Shown here: piece after piece, positions 31,791 to 40,690 of the stretch | Position numbering within the stretch: position 1 is the stretch's first letter | Layout of the letters: each line of letters opens with the position of its first letter | Source: Pseudomonadota bacterium | GTDB taxonomy: Bacteria > Pseudomonadota > Gammaproteobacteria > Magnimaribacterales > D2472 | Assembly (NCBI GenBank): GCA_028344535.1 | Contig: JAOMBK010000001.1 | Coordinates: 1-64,000, forward strand | Reading direction: 5' to 3' | Length of the DNA stretch: 64,000 bases | Notes under the pieces: model-generated | Databases searched by the model: none | Seen by the model: the letters and a program-made list of their open reading frames with translations, nothing else | What the model was told of the DNA's origin: nothing | Program-made: the position numbers and the translations under genes

Positions 31791-32259
31791 ATCAAAACTT
31801 ATCTCAATATTATTTTTAGTATCCTTAGGTTCATGTACATCATTATCTCACTCAACATTTTCAGAAAAAGTATTCTTAGGTAAGTTATCTTTTACTAATA
31901 CTCAAGATAAATCTAACTTTAATGTTAGAGTTAAAGCTTTTCCTGAGAACGTTATTATACAGATTGGAAAACCTTTATTTGGAAATCTATTGAAGATTCA
32001 TTTTAATCACTCAACTGGCATGTCTTTTCATCCACAAGTTGATAATCAGCATCTCTCTCAGTTAAAAACATTTGAAAATAATGAGTATATTGAGTTTTTT
32101 AATTCATGTTTTCACAATTTCAATATCAATAAAAAAATATTTATTTTAAAAAAATTTGATCTTGAGATTAAATGCACTCATCAAGAACAAGACACTCTAT
32201 TAGTGAATATTTACTATAGAGATGAAATTAATATCAATGGAATACTAAAACGTGGATAG
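31768..32259 (+). CDS. lolB: Outer membrane lipoprotein LolB-like
   Basis: Lipobox LGSC after hydrophobic stretch; size and position between hemA and ispE; sequence divergent. Confidence 0.65.
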   Translation: MPNSCNSISKLISILFLVSLGSCTSLSHSTFSEKVFLGKLSFTNTQDKSNFNVRVKAFPENVIIQIGKPLFGNLLKIHFNHSTGMSFHPQVDNQHLSQLKTFENNEYIEFFNSCFHNFNINKKIFILKKFDLEIKCTHQEQDTLLVNIYYRDEININGILKRG

Positions 32260-33082
32260 TTTAAAACTAGATTGTCCAGCCAAATTAAACCTTAATCTTT
32301 CGGTTCTAGGCAAAAGAACTGATGGAATGCATGAAATTAAAACACAATTCCAACTAATTAATTTATTTGATAGGCTGTTAATTAAAAAGACATCGAGCAA
32401 ATCTATTTCTGTAAAAACTAATCTCGGATCCTCGATTGAGGATAAGAACAATATAGTCTTTAGCGCAATTAAACTATTATCAGATCATGTTGGCAAAGAT
32501 ATGCATTGTGAAGTAGAAATTATAAAGAATATTCCACTAGGCGGCGGTTTAGGAGGTGGCAGCTCAAATGCAGCAGCAGCACTAATTGGAACTAATTTTT
32601 TATTCAAGCTAGGCCTTTCAGCTCAAGAGCTCATGCAACTTGGAGAAAAACTTGGAGCAGATGTGCCCTTTTTTATTTATGGAAAAAATGCATTTGCATC
32701 TGGTATAGGTGAAATACTCGTTGAGGAGCGCAAACATATCGATGAAAAATATTTACTTTTATTTCCTCAAATTCATTCCTCAACCAAGGAACTTTTCTCT
32801 ATATGGGATTCTTTAAAAAAAAGTGATCAGGAATCGATTCTCATCAATGAGGAAAACTCTTTTTTGCCTATTTTCCTTGGCCAGAACCAAGATATAAAAT
32901 CAATTTTTCAAGAATTATGCAAAACTAACTCTTTTAAGCTTTCCGGAACAGGATCAACAATATTTTGTGTTTATAATGATATAAATGAAATTGAAAAAAC
33001 TTTGAAAAAAATTCCAACTAAATGGAGACACTCTTTTTGTGAACCTTTACAATGTTCACCATTATTAACGTACTTAAAATAA
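32252..33082 (+). CDS. ispE: 4-diphosphocytidyl-2-C-methyl-D-erythritol kinase
   Basis: GHMP motif IPLGGGLGGGSSNAAAAL. Confidence 0.96.
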   Translation: MDSLKLDCPAKLNLNLSVLGKRTDGMHEIKTQFQLINLFDRLLIKKTSSKSISVKTNLGSSIEDKNNIVFSAIKLLSDHVGKDMHCEVEIIKNIPLGGGLGGGSSNAAAALIGTNFLFKLGLSAQELMQLGEKLGADVPFFIYGKNAFASGIGEILVEERKHIDEKYLLLFPQIHSSTKELFSIWDSLKKSDQESILINEENSFLPIFLGQNQDIKSIFQELCKTNSFKLSGTGSTIFCVYNDINEIEKTLKKIPTKWRHSFCEPLQCSPLLTYLK

Positions 33083-33157
33083 TGGGGTGTAGCCAAGCGG
33101 TAAGGCAACGGGTTTTGATCCCGTCATGCGCTGGTTCGAATCCAGCCACCCCAGCCA
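33083..33157 (+). tRNA. tRNA-Gln (anticodon TTG), CCA encoded
   Basis: Cloverleaf by eye: TGGGGTG/CACCCCA acceptor, ACGGG-TTTTGAT-CCCGT anticodon arm, GGTTCGAATCC T arm. Confidence 0.95.
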
Positions 33158-33169
33158 ATAATAAAGAAA

Positions 33170-34129
33170 ATGATTAATAAACCTACAGTGGGAATTTTCT
33201 CAGGCTCAGCATCAACATCCCTTTCAGAGGAAGTTGCAACAATACTCGGTCTCAAGCTTGGCAATATTGACCTCGGAAAATTTTCTGACGGCGAAATTAA
33301 AGTAGAAATTCTTGAAAATGTTCGCGGCCATGAGGCATATATCATTCAATCTACATGCGCTCCAACAAATTCAAATTTAATGGAGCTAATGTTAATAACT
33401 GATGCTCTAAAGCGCTCTTCAGCATCCAGAATAACTGCCATCCTTCCCTATTATGGTTACGCTCGTCAAGATAGAAGAGTGAGGTCTGCGAGAGTTCCTA
33501 TCAGTGCTAAAGTTATTGCAGATATGATGAATTCTGTCGGTGTGGATAGAGTGCTAACTGTAGATCTTCACTCAGAATCTATTCAAGGCTTCTTTGATAT
33601 GCCTGCAGATAACGTTTATGCAACTAAAATTATGCATGATGATATTAAATCTAGATCTTCAAATGATGAAAAAATATTAGTTGTCTCTCCAGATGTGGGC
33701 GGAGTAGTCCGTGCAAGGGCATTGGCAAAATTCTTAGACGAATCAGATCTTGCTATTATTGATAAAAGACGTGCAACTGCAAACGAATCTGAAGTAATGA
33801 ATATTATTGGAGATGTCCAAGGAAAAAGCTGTATTGTCCCTGATGATATTATTGATACGGCGGGAACATTATGCAATGCAGCTCAGGCCTTAAAAGATGC
33901 AGGAGCAGCAAAAGTAATGGCTTATATTACTCATCCAGTACTATCTGGACCTGCAATTGATAGAATTTCCAATTCTTCAATAGATGAATTAGTTGTAACC
34001 AATTCCATTTCTTTATCCCCAGAAGCAGAAAAATGCAGTAAAATACGCGTCATTTCTCTTGCCCCTACTATTGCAGAGTGCATCAGAAGATTAAACAATG
34101 AAGAGTCGCTAAGCGCTCTGTTTTTGTAA
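33170..34129 (+). CDS. prs: Ribose-phosphate pyrophosphokinase
   Basis: [41 protein letters not shown]. Confidence 0.97.
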   Translation: MINKPTVGIFSGSASTSLSEEVATILGLKLGNIDLGKFSDGEIKVEILENVRGHEAYIIQSTCAPTNSNLMELMLITDALKRSSASRITAILPYYGYARQDRRVRSARVPISAKVIADMMNSVGVDRVLTVDLHSESIQGFFDMPADNVYATKIMHDDIKSRSSNDEKILVVSPDVGGVVRARALAKFLDESDLAIIDKRRATANESEVMNIIGDVQGKSCIVPDDIIDTAGTLCNAAQALKDAGAAKVMAYITHPVLSGPAIDRISNSSIDELVVTNSISLSPEAEKCSKIRVISLAPTIAECIRRLNNEESLSALFL

Positions 34130-34154
34130 AAGGTTAAGTTACAAGGTAAGGCAT

Positions 34155-34859
34155 ATGTCAAACGAAATTATATTAAATGCAGATCTAAGAGTTAGAACTG
34201 GAACAAATAAAACTAGAGAAATTAGACGCGAAGATTCAATGGTTCCTGCAATTATTTATGGTAATGAAGAAGAATCAAAGAATATTAAGTTAAAGCTTAA
34301 TGAACTTACAAAAGCCTCAGAGAATGAACTTTTTTATACTCAAGTTCTAAAAATCTTACTTGAAGGTAATGAGGAAAAGGTTGTTCTTAAAGAGCTTCAG
34401 AGAGAACCAGTAAAAGGTAAATTTCTTCATGCAGATTTTCAAAGAGTCTCTAGAAAAACAAAACTCAAAGTTGTTGTCCCATTTAGGTTTAATGGTGAAG
34501 AAGATTGTGAAGGCGTTAAAACAGACGGCGGTGTGCTGGCGAAGGCAATTTCTGAAATAGAAATAGCTTGCTTGGCTGGAGATATTCCTGAAGCCATTGA
34601 GATCGATATTACAAACTTGATGCTAAATGAAGCGATCCGTTTATCAGATATTTCTTTACCTGAAGGTGCTGAGATTCCTGGTTTTGATGAAGAAAACGAT
34701 CAAATGATTGTATCAGTTAATCCTCCAAGGGCTGAAGAAGAAGAACCAGAGATTATCCCTGAAGGAGAAGAAGGCGAAGCTGTTGAAGGAGAAGAAGCAT
34801 CTACAGACCAAGATGATTCTAGTGATGAGGCTCCCGAAGAAGCAGAATCTACTGATTAA
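34155..34859 (+). CDS. rplY: 50S ribosomal protein L25 (Ctc form with acidic C-terminal tail)
   Basis: VPAIIYGNEEESKNIKL, LHADFQRV; position between prs and pth. Confidence 0.93.
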   Translation: MSNEIILNADLRVRTGTNKTREIRREDSMVPAIIYGNEEESKNIKLKLNELTKASENELFYTQVLKILLEGNEEKVVLKELQREPVKGKFLHADFQRVSRKTKLKVVVPFRFNGEEDCEGVKTDGGVLAKAISEIEIACLAGDIPEAIEIDITNLMLNEAIRLSDISLPEGAEIPGFDEENDQMIVSVNPPRAEEEEPEIIPEGEEGEAVEGEEASTDQDDSSDEAPEEAESTD

Positions 34860-34873
34860 GGTTCATAATATCT

Positions 34874-35437
34874 GTGCCTAATATCTGTATTATTGGCCTA
34901 GGAAATCCTGGCATAAAATACGATGGGACTCGGCATAATGTTGGAAAAGATTGGGTAAAAAGTATCACAGCTGATTCCGATCTAACTCTCAAATCAAAGA
35001 AAAAAATTGAAGCCTCAGTTACGACTTCTATTGATGAGAAGGTTCTATGGGGATATCCAGATAAGTATGTAAATGAATCCGGCCATTCAATTAATAAGAT
35101 TATAAAAGCTAATAATTTTAGCCTCGAGCAAGTAATTGTTATTCATGATGATCTAGACTTACCCATTGGAAGCCTTAAATTAAAATTAGGGGGAGGTCAC
35201 GGTGGTCATAATGGACTGAGAAGTATCATTTCTCATTCAGGACAATCTTTTATGCGATTAAGAGTAGGAATTGGGCACCCAGGAAATAAAGTAGATGTTA
35301 CAAACTGGGTTTTAGGTAAATTTAAACCAGTTGAAAAAGACTCAATATTAGAAAGCTTCTATAAATTTAATAATATTATTGAGCTTTTAAGTAACAATGA
35401 TATGCAGAATGCTCAACTAAAACTTCATACCGAATAG
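34874..35437 (+). CDS. pth: Peptidyl-tRNA hydrolase
   Basis: IGLGNPGIKYDGTRHNVG, HDDLDLPIGSLKLKLGGGHGGHNGLRSI. Confidence 0.96.
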   Translation: MPNICIIGLGNPGIKYDGTRHNVGKDWVKSITADSDLTLKSKKKIEASVTTSIDEKVLWGYPDKYVNESGHSINKIIKANNFSLEQVIVIHDDLDLPIGSLKLKLGGGHGGHNGLRSIISHSGQSFMRLRVGIGHPGNKVDVTNWVLGKFKPVEKDSILESFYKFNNIIELLSNNDMQNAQLKLHTE

Positions 35438-35439
35438 AG

Positions 35440-36525
35440 ATGGGATTTAAATGCGGTATTTTGGGCTTGCCTAACGTAGGAAAATCAACCTTATTCAATG
35501 CCATAACAAAATCATCTATTCCAGCTGAAAATTTTCCATTTTGCACAATTGAACCAAACCTTGGAATAGTAAATGTTCCTGACAAAAGACTTGATAGCAT
35601 TAATAATATTGTAAATTCCGAGAAGGTAGTCCCCACAACAATGAGCTTTGTTGATATAGCTGGGCTTGTAAAGGGAGCTTCTAGAGGTGAAGGCTTAGGA
35701 AATGCATTCCTATCTAACATTAGAGAAATGAACGCCCTGCTTCATGTGGTTAGGTGTTTTGATGATGAGAATGTTGTGCATGTTGATGGAGCAATCAACC
35801 CACTGAAAGATGTTGAAACCATTAATCTTGAATTGATTTTTGCTGATCTTGACGTTCTAGAAAAAAGAGAGCAAAAGTTAGAGAAACTCATTAGATCTGG
35901 AGATGGAGATGCAAAGAAACATAAAGCGATTATTCAATCATTAAAAAAACTCATGGAAAATGGGAGTCTACCAAAACTTGATAATTTTGATCTTGAAGAA
36001 ATAAAATTTATTGAGACCATGAACTTACTTTCAACAAAACCTATGGTCTTAGTTGCTAATTTATCCGATGATGATTCAAAAAATAAACTTGATGACATAG
36101 AGGCTTATGCAAAAAGCAATGGCATGAATATCATTCTCGCTATTATCAAGGTTGAGCATGAGCTAGCTACTTTAGAGGAAGAAGAGCAAGCAGAATATCT
36201 TGAGTTACTTGGAATGGATGAGCCAGTACTAAATAAAATTATTCTTGCAGGATATAAACTGCTAAATCTTGAAACATTTTTTACATCAGGACCTAAAGAA
36301 TCTAGAGCCTGGACAATCCGAAAAAACTCATTAGCCCCCCAAGCTGCTGGTGTCATTCATACTGATTTTGAAAGGGGTTTTATCAAAGCTGAGGTCATTT
36401 CATATGAAGACTTTATTGTCTGTGAGGGAGAGTCTGGTGCTAAGCGAGATGGTAAATTAAGACTTGAAGGGAAGGATTATTTGGTAATGGACGGGGACGT
36501 AATCCACTTTAAATTTAACGTTTGA
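35440..36525 (+). CDS. ychF: Ribosome-binding ATPase YchF
   Basis: GFKCGILGLPNVGKSTLFNAIT, DIAGLVKGASRGEGLGN. Confidence 0.97.
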   Translation: MGFKCGILGLPNVGKSTLFNAITKSSIPAENFPFCTIEPNLGIVNVPDKRLDSINNIVNSEKVVPTTMSFVDIAGLVKGASRGEGLGNAFLSNIREMNALLHVVRCFDDENVVHVDGAINPLKDVETINLELIFADLDVLEKREQKLEKLIRSGDGDAKKHKAIIQSLKKLMENGSLPKLDNFDLEEIKFIETMNLLSTKPMVLVANLSDDDSKNKLDDIEAYAKSNGMNIILAIIKVEHELATLEEEEQAEYLELLGMDEPVLNKIILAGYKLLNLETFFTSGPKESRAWTIRKNSLAPQAAGVIHTDFERGFIKAEVISYEDFIVCEGESGAKRDGKLRLEGKDYLVMDGDVIHFKFNV

Positions 36526-36559
36526 CTTCTAAATCAAGTTCTTTATCATTTCACCACTT

Positions 36560-36636
36560 GGCTATGTAGCTCAGATGGTTAGAGCACAGCACTCATAACG
36601 CTGGGGTCGGTGGTTCAATTCCACCCATAGCCACCA
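36560..36636 (+). tRNA. tRNA-Met (elongator, anticodon CAT), CCA encoded
   Basis: GGCTATG/CATAGCC acceptor, CTCATAA anticodon loop, T arm GGTTCAATTCC; position downstream of ychF. Confidence 0.92.
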
Positions 36637-36704
36637 CTTTAAATCTGTTGAAAAAGGACGTGTGAATAAGCTACAGCTTATCTGGAATTTACGCTCGTTT
36701 GAAA

Positions 36705-36938
36705 CTAATCTTTTCTTAGATATCCCAATATTATTATTATAGCTACTAAGGCAAGTAGCGCATCCTCCCCAAGCATGTTTAAGATATCTGTTACATTTTT
36801 ATAGACATCCCCAACGAATGGTGTGGTTGGGCCAAAAATAATCCCTAGCAAAAGTGAGACAATTACAAGAGGCAATAATAATTTTGTTAGCTTATTAAAA
36901 AAAGCTGTTAATTTAGTAAGAGTGTTATTAAGATTCAT
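36705..36938 (-). CDS. Small two-TM membrane protein (77 aa), paralog of neighbour
   Basis: ORF; two hydrophobic helices separated by a short polar segment; aligns with 36996..37217 product. Confidence 0.75.
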   Translation of the reverse strand: MNLNNTLTKLTAFFNKLTKLLLPLVIVSLLLGIIFGPTTPFVGDVYKNVTDILNMLGEDALLALVAIIIILGYLRKD

Positions 36939-36948
36939 TTTTACAAAG

Positions 36949-36979
36949 ATTAGAAAGGGTCTAAAAGACCCTTTCTAAT
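36949..36979 (-). other. Perfect 13-bp stem / 5-nt loop hairpin between the two small ORFs
   Basis: ATTAGAAAGGGTC taaaa GACCCTTTCTAAT read directly. Confidence 0.85.
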
Positions 36980-36995
36980 ATAGATTAAGCAAAGC

Positions 36996-37217
36996 TTATC
37001 TGTTTACAACGCTATATAGAATTGCTAAAACAAGCAGTCCTACAACACCCATTCCAGCTAGTGTCTCCACCAACTCAGTGATGCTGCCAATAACGTCTAG
37101 ACCAAGAACAGGTCCGCCAAAAGCCAAAGCTCCAACGATACCTAGCCCTAAAAGGCCAATAATAACGCTAGTTAAATTGCTAACTAGGTCGTTTATCATT
37201 CTCCATGCATTATCCAT
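36996..37217 (-). CDS. Small two-TM glycine-rich membrane protein (73 aa)
   Basis: ORF with very strong Shine-Dalgarno (AGGGGGAAATTATG); two TM helices. Confidence 0.8.
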   Translation of the reverse strand: MDNAWRMINDLVSNLTSVIIGLLGLGIVGALAFGGPVLGLDVIGSITELVETLAGMGVVGLLVLAILYSVVNR

Positions 37218-37292
37218 AATTTCCCCCTATGGTTTGCTGGTTAGTTAGCTTATAAAACCATAAAAAGAAATTACGGACAAGAAAAACGTATG

Positions 37293-37321
37293 AAAAAACT
37301 TGCTAAATTTGACATTTAGCA
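37293..37321 (-). terminator. Rho-independent terminator downstream of pnp
   Basis: Reverse strand TGCTAAAT gtcaa ATTTAGCA AG TTTTTT. Confidence 0.8.
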
Positions 37322-37387
37322 GATTTATCTATAATTAATATAAATATTACTACTTATATAATATAAGTATTATTTATTTTGTAGTGG

Positions 37388-39475
37388 TTACGATTCTAAT
37401 ACTTTTTTAGATAATTTCATTTTTCCACGATCAAATCCAATTAATTTGACCTTGATGACATCACCTTCGCTAAGGACATCAGAAACATTCTCAACCCTTT
37501 CAGAGGAAATCTCGGAAACATGAAGCAATCCATCTTTACCAGGCAAAATATTTACGAAAGCACCAAAGTCTACAATCTTAACAACCTTGCCTTCATATAC
37601 TTTATCTAGCTCTGGATCTTCTATTATACCTTCAATGATTTCAAGTGCAGCCTTCATAATTGATTGCGTTTCACCAAATATAGTGACAACACCATCATCA
37701 TTTACATCTACAGAGGCTCCTGTATCAGCTTGCATGCCCTTGATAACAGCTCCACCTTTACCAATAATCTCTTTGATCTTATCTTGATGAACTGTGATCT
37801 TTTTCATCGCTGGAGTGTTATCTGATAATTCTTTTGGAGCAGAAATTACATCATTCATTTTCTCTAAAATATGCATCCTTGCATTTTTTGCTTTTTCTAA
37901 AGCAGACTCCATAATTTCAGCTGTTATTCCTTGAACTTTTATATCCATTTGCAAAGCCGTAACGCCTTCTTTGGTTCCAGCAACCTTAAAGTCCATATCT
38001 CCAAGATGATCTTCGTCGCCAAGAATATCTGTTAAAACTGCAAAATCATTTTCTTCCTTGATGAGCCCCATCGCAATTCCCGCAACTGGGTTTGAAATAG
38101 GTACACCTGCATCCATTAATGAAAGAGAAGTTCCACATACAGAAGCCATAGAGCTGGATCCATTGGATTCAGTAATTTCTGATACAACTCTTAGGGTGTA
38201 ACCAAATTCTTCAGAATCTGGAAGAACAGCTTTAATAGCTCTTTTTGCCAAGTTTCCATGCCCAATTTCTCTCCGCTTGGGTCCAAGCGGCATACCAATC
38301 TCACCTACACTGTATGCAGGGAAATTGTAATGAAGCATAAAAGTATTTGATTGCTCTCCATTCAAACCTTCAATTCTTTGAGCATCTCTCGTAGAACCAA
38401 GTGTTGCTGCAACCAATGCTTGAGTTTCACCACGAGTAAACAAAGAAGAGCCATGTACACTTGGCAGAACGTCTGTTTCAACATAGATTGGTCTTACAGT
38501 ATCTAAGTCTCTTCCATCAATTCTAGGCTCATTGGATAAAATACTTTTTCTGACTACGTCTTTCTCAACCAATTTAAAAGCATTCATTAATTTGCCTCTT
38601 TCCATTTCATCTAGATCCACGTGGGCTTCATTAATCTTCTCTCTGACAGTATTAATTGCCTCTCCTCTATCAGATTTATCAGCAATCTTAAACGCGCTAG
38701 CAATTTCGTCTGTGAAAGTATCGGCAATCTTGCTTTTATATTCAGCCGTTAACTCATCTTCAGAATATTCCCACGGAGTAGGATTTACTTTCGCCCTTAA
38801 GTCTGAACAAGCTTTAATAACTTTTTGCATCTCTTGATGACCATAAAGGACAGACCCTAACATGAGATCTTCACTCAACTCATTTGCTTCAGATTCAACC
38901 ATTAATACAGCATCTTCAGTTCCTGCCACAACCATATCAAGCATAGACTTTTCAAGCTCTTCAGGCGAAGGGTTCAAAACATAATTGCTGTCAATGAAAC
39001 CAACTCTTGCAGCTCCTAGAGGGCCCTGGAATGGAACTCCTGAAATTGATAGAGCCGCAGAGGCCCCAATTAAAGAAGCGATATCAGGATTAATATTTTT
39101 ATCTGATGATAAAACTGTACAGAAAATTTGTATTTCATTTTTAAAATCTTCTGGAAACAATGGTCTTATAGGCCTATCAATCAACCTTGAAGTTAGTGTC
39201 TCCTGTTCAGTTGGTCTAGCTTCTCTCTTGAAATAACCACCTGGAATTTTTCCAGCAGCATAAAATTTTTCTTGATAGAAAACAGCCAGCGGAAAGAAAT
39301 CTTTCTTTGGATCTGCCTCCTTTCTGGCTACCATAGTTGTCAAGACAACTAAATTATCAATAGTAATAATAATGCTTGAAGTAGCTTGTCTTGCAATTTT
39401 ACCAGTTTCAATCTTGACAGTTTTATTTCCGTATTCGAACTCTACGGATTGAGTATTTAATTTATTTTCTTCCAC
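37388..39475 (-). CDS. pnp: Polyribonucleotide nucleotidyltransferase
   Basis: RNase PH repeats, KH (IKEIIGKGGAVIKGMQ) and S1 domains. Confidence 0.98.
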   Translation of the reverse strand: MEENKLNTQSVEFEYGNKTVKIETGKIARQATSSIIITIDNLVVLTTMVARKEADPKKDFFPLAVFYQEKFYAAGKIPGGYFKREARPTEQETLTSRLIDRPIRPLFPEDFKNEIQIFCTVLSSDKNINPDIASLIGASAALSISGVPFQGPLGAARVGFIDSNYVLNPSPEELEKSMLDMVVAGTEDAVLMVESEANELSEDLMLGSVLYGHQEMQKVIKACSDLRAKVNPTPWEYSEDELTAEYKSKIADTFTDEIASAFKIADKSDRGEAINTVREKINEAHVDLDEMERGKLMNAFKLVEKDVVRKSILSNEPRIDGRDLDTVRPIYVETDVLPSVHGSSLFTRGETQALVAATLGSTRDAQRIEGLNGEQSNTFMLHYNFPAYSVGEIGMPLGPKRREIGHGNLAKRAIKAVLPDSEEFGYTLRVVSEITESNGSSSMASVCGTSLSLMDAGVPISNPVAGIAMGLIKEENDFAVLTDILGDEDHLGDMDFKVAGTKEGVTALQMDIKVQGITAEIMESALEKAKNARMHILEKMNDVISAPKELSDNTPAMKKITVHQDKIKEIIGKGGAVIKGMQADTGASVDVNDDGVVTIFGETQSIMKAALEIIEGIIEDPELDKVYEGKVVKIVDFGAFVNILPGKDGLLHVSEISSERVENVSDVLSEGDVIKVKLIGFDRGKMKLSKKVLES

Positions 39476-39487
39476 GATTTTCCTTAT

Positions 39488-39757
39488 TTATCCTCTTAAT
39501 TTTAGAGATTTGATGATGTCTTGATAGCTTTCTGGATTTTTTCTCTTTAGATAAGCTAAAAGCTTTCTTCTTAGGTTAACCATTCTAATAAGACCTGTTC
39601 TTGAATGATGGTCTTTTTTATGAATTTTAAAATGAGATTGTAATTTATTTATATTTTCGGTTAGAAGAGCAATTTGCACTTCGGGTGAGCCAGTATCAGT
39701 GTCACTGCTCTGAAACTCTTTAACAATTTTATTCTTTTCTTCTTTTAATAAAGCCAT
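39488..39757 (-). CDS. rpsO: 30S ribosomal protein S15 (start MALLKEEK)
   Basis: [55 protein letters not shown] upstream of ATG at 39757. Confidence 0.97.
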   Translation of the reverse strand: MALLKEEKNKIVKEFQSSDTDTGSPEVQIALLTENINKLQSHFKIHKKDHHSRTGLIRMVNLRRKLLAYLKRKNPESYQDIIKSLKLRG

Positions 39758-39766
39758 GTTTATTTT

Positions 39767-39824
39767 CTCCTTGGATATGCACCATAATCTTCTCAAACCT
39801 CGCATATCTAAAGTTTGAGATGAT
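39767..39824 (-). promoter_or_regulatory. Candidate S15 autoregulatory pseudoknot in rpsO leader
   Basis: S1: reverse-strand UCUCAAAC(39820-39813)/GUUUGAGA(39798-39791); S2: loop GAUAUGC(39808-39802)/GCAUAUC(39780-39774), directly before SD AGGAG (39771-39767). Confidence 0.65.
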
Positions 39825-39847
39825 GTAGCTTATTACTTATTTAGTTA

Positions 39848-40690
39848 TTAAACAAGGTATTCATGTTTGAAGCCCGTGCTTGTATTTTTACCAATTGCAA
39901 TAAATTGATTTTTATCATCATAAACTCTTAATAGATGAGTGTGATGAAAGTCTGTTTCTATGGATCTTCCATGAAGAAATGCTGCACTATCTCTTTCATT
40001 TAATTGAATAAAATCTAGATCTTCAAAAGCTTTTTCTAATGATATTAACTTTTCTAAGTTGATGTCATCTATTGCGCAAGCATCAGAAAGCATAAATTTT
40101 TCCTGACTTGTTCTATTTAGTTTTGATAGATGAGCGCCACAACCAAGTCTTAATCCCAAATCTCTAGCAATAGATCTAATATAAGTACCCTTAGAGCATT
40201 GAATATCAAATGAAACTTTGGGTAATTCTATTTCAATATTTTGTATATTCTTAATAAATATTTTTCTTGCCGCTTTTTCAACCTTAATTCCATCTCTTGC
40301 ATATTTATACATAGGCTTACCTTTGTGCTTAAGAGCGGAGTAATTTGGTGGCAATTGATCGCTCTCGCCTAAAAAGGTTAATAAGGTTTTTTCGACCTCA
40401 AACTCGTTTACATTTACATCTTTCAAAGATACGGTTTCACCCTCAGCATCGTCAGTATCAGTCTGGGTGCCTAAGGTAACTTCAGCTCGATATGACTTTT
40501 CACTTTGCAAAAGAAGAGATGCGAACTTTGTAGCCCTATTAATTGCGATAATTAGAAGCCCAGTTGCCATAGGGTCTAAGGTACCTAAATGACCAACTTT
40601 ATTAAGATTAAATTTTTTTTTTAATATTTGTACAACCCTAGATGAAGTAATACCTGGATCTTTGTTAACTAAGAGAAATCCGTTAATCAC
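39848..40690 (-). CDS. truB: tRNA pseudouridine(55) synthase
   Basis: GHLGTLDPMATGLLIIAI. Confidence 0.97.
   Translation of the reverse strand: MINGFLLVNKDPGITSSRVVQILKKKFNLNKVGHLGTLDPMATGLLIIAINRATKFASLLLQSEKSYRAEVTLGTQTDTDDAEGETVSLKDVNVNEFEVEKTLLTFLGESDQLPPNYSALKHKGKPMYKYARDGIKVEKAARKIFIKNIQNIEIELPKVSFDIQCSKGTYIRSIARDLGLRLGCGAHLSKLNRTSQEKFMLSDACAIDDINLEKLISLEKAFEDLDFIQLNERDSAAFLHGRSIETDFHHTHLLRVYDDKNQFIAIGKNTSTGFKHEYLV

Noticed and set aside
36666-36681. Short palindrome ATAAGCT-AC-AGCTTAT downstream of tRNA-Met
   Set aside because: Small stem, no clear T-tract; may be a weak terminator but not supportable by eye.
36662-36742. Possible 26-aa GTG-start ORF (MNKLQLIWNLRSFETNLFLDIPILLL) after tRNA-Met
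   Set aside because: AAGGA is only ~3 nt from GTG, and the 3' part overlaps the small membrane-protein gene on the other strand; too weak to call.
39758-39805. Upstream extension of rpsO ORF ([16 protein letters not shown])
   Set aside because: Overlaps the structured leader; canonical S15 start MALLKEE has a good SD.
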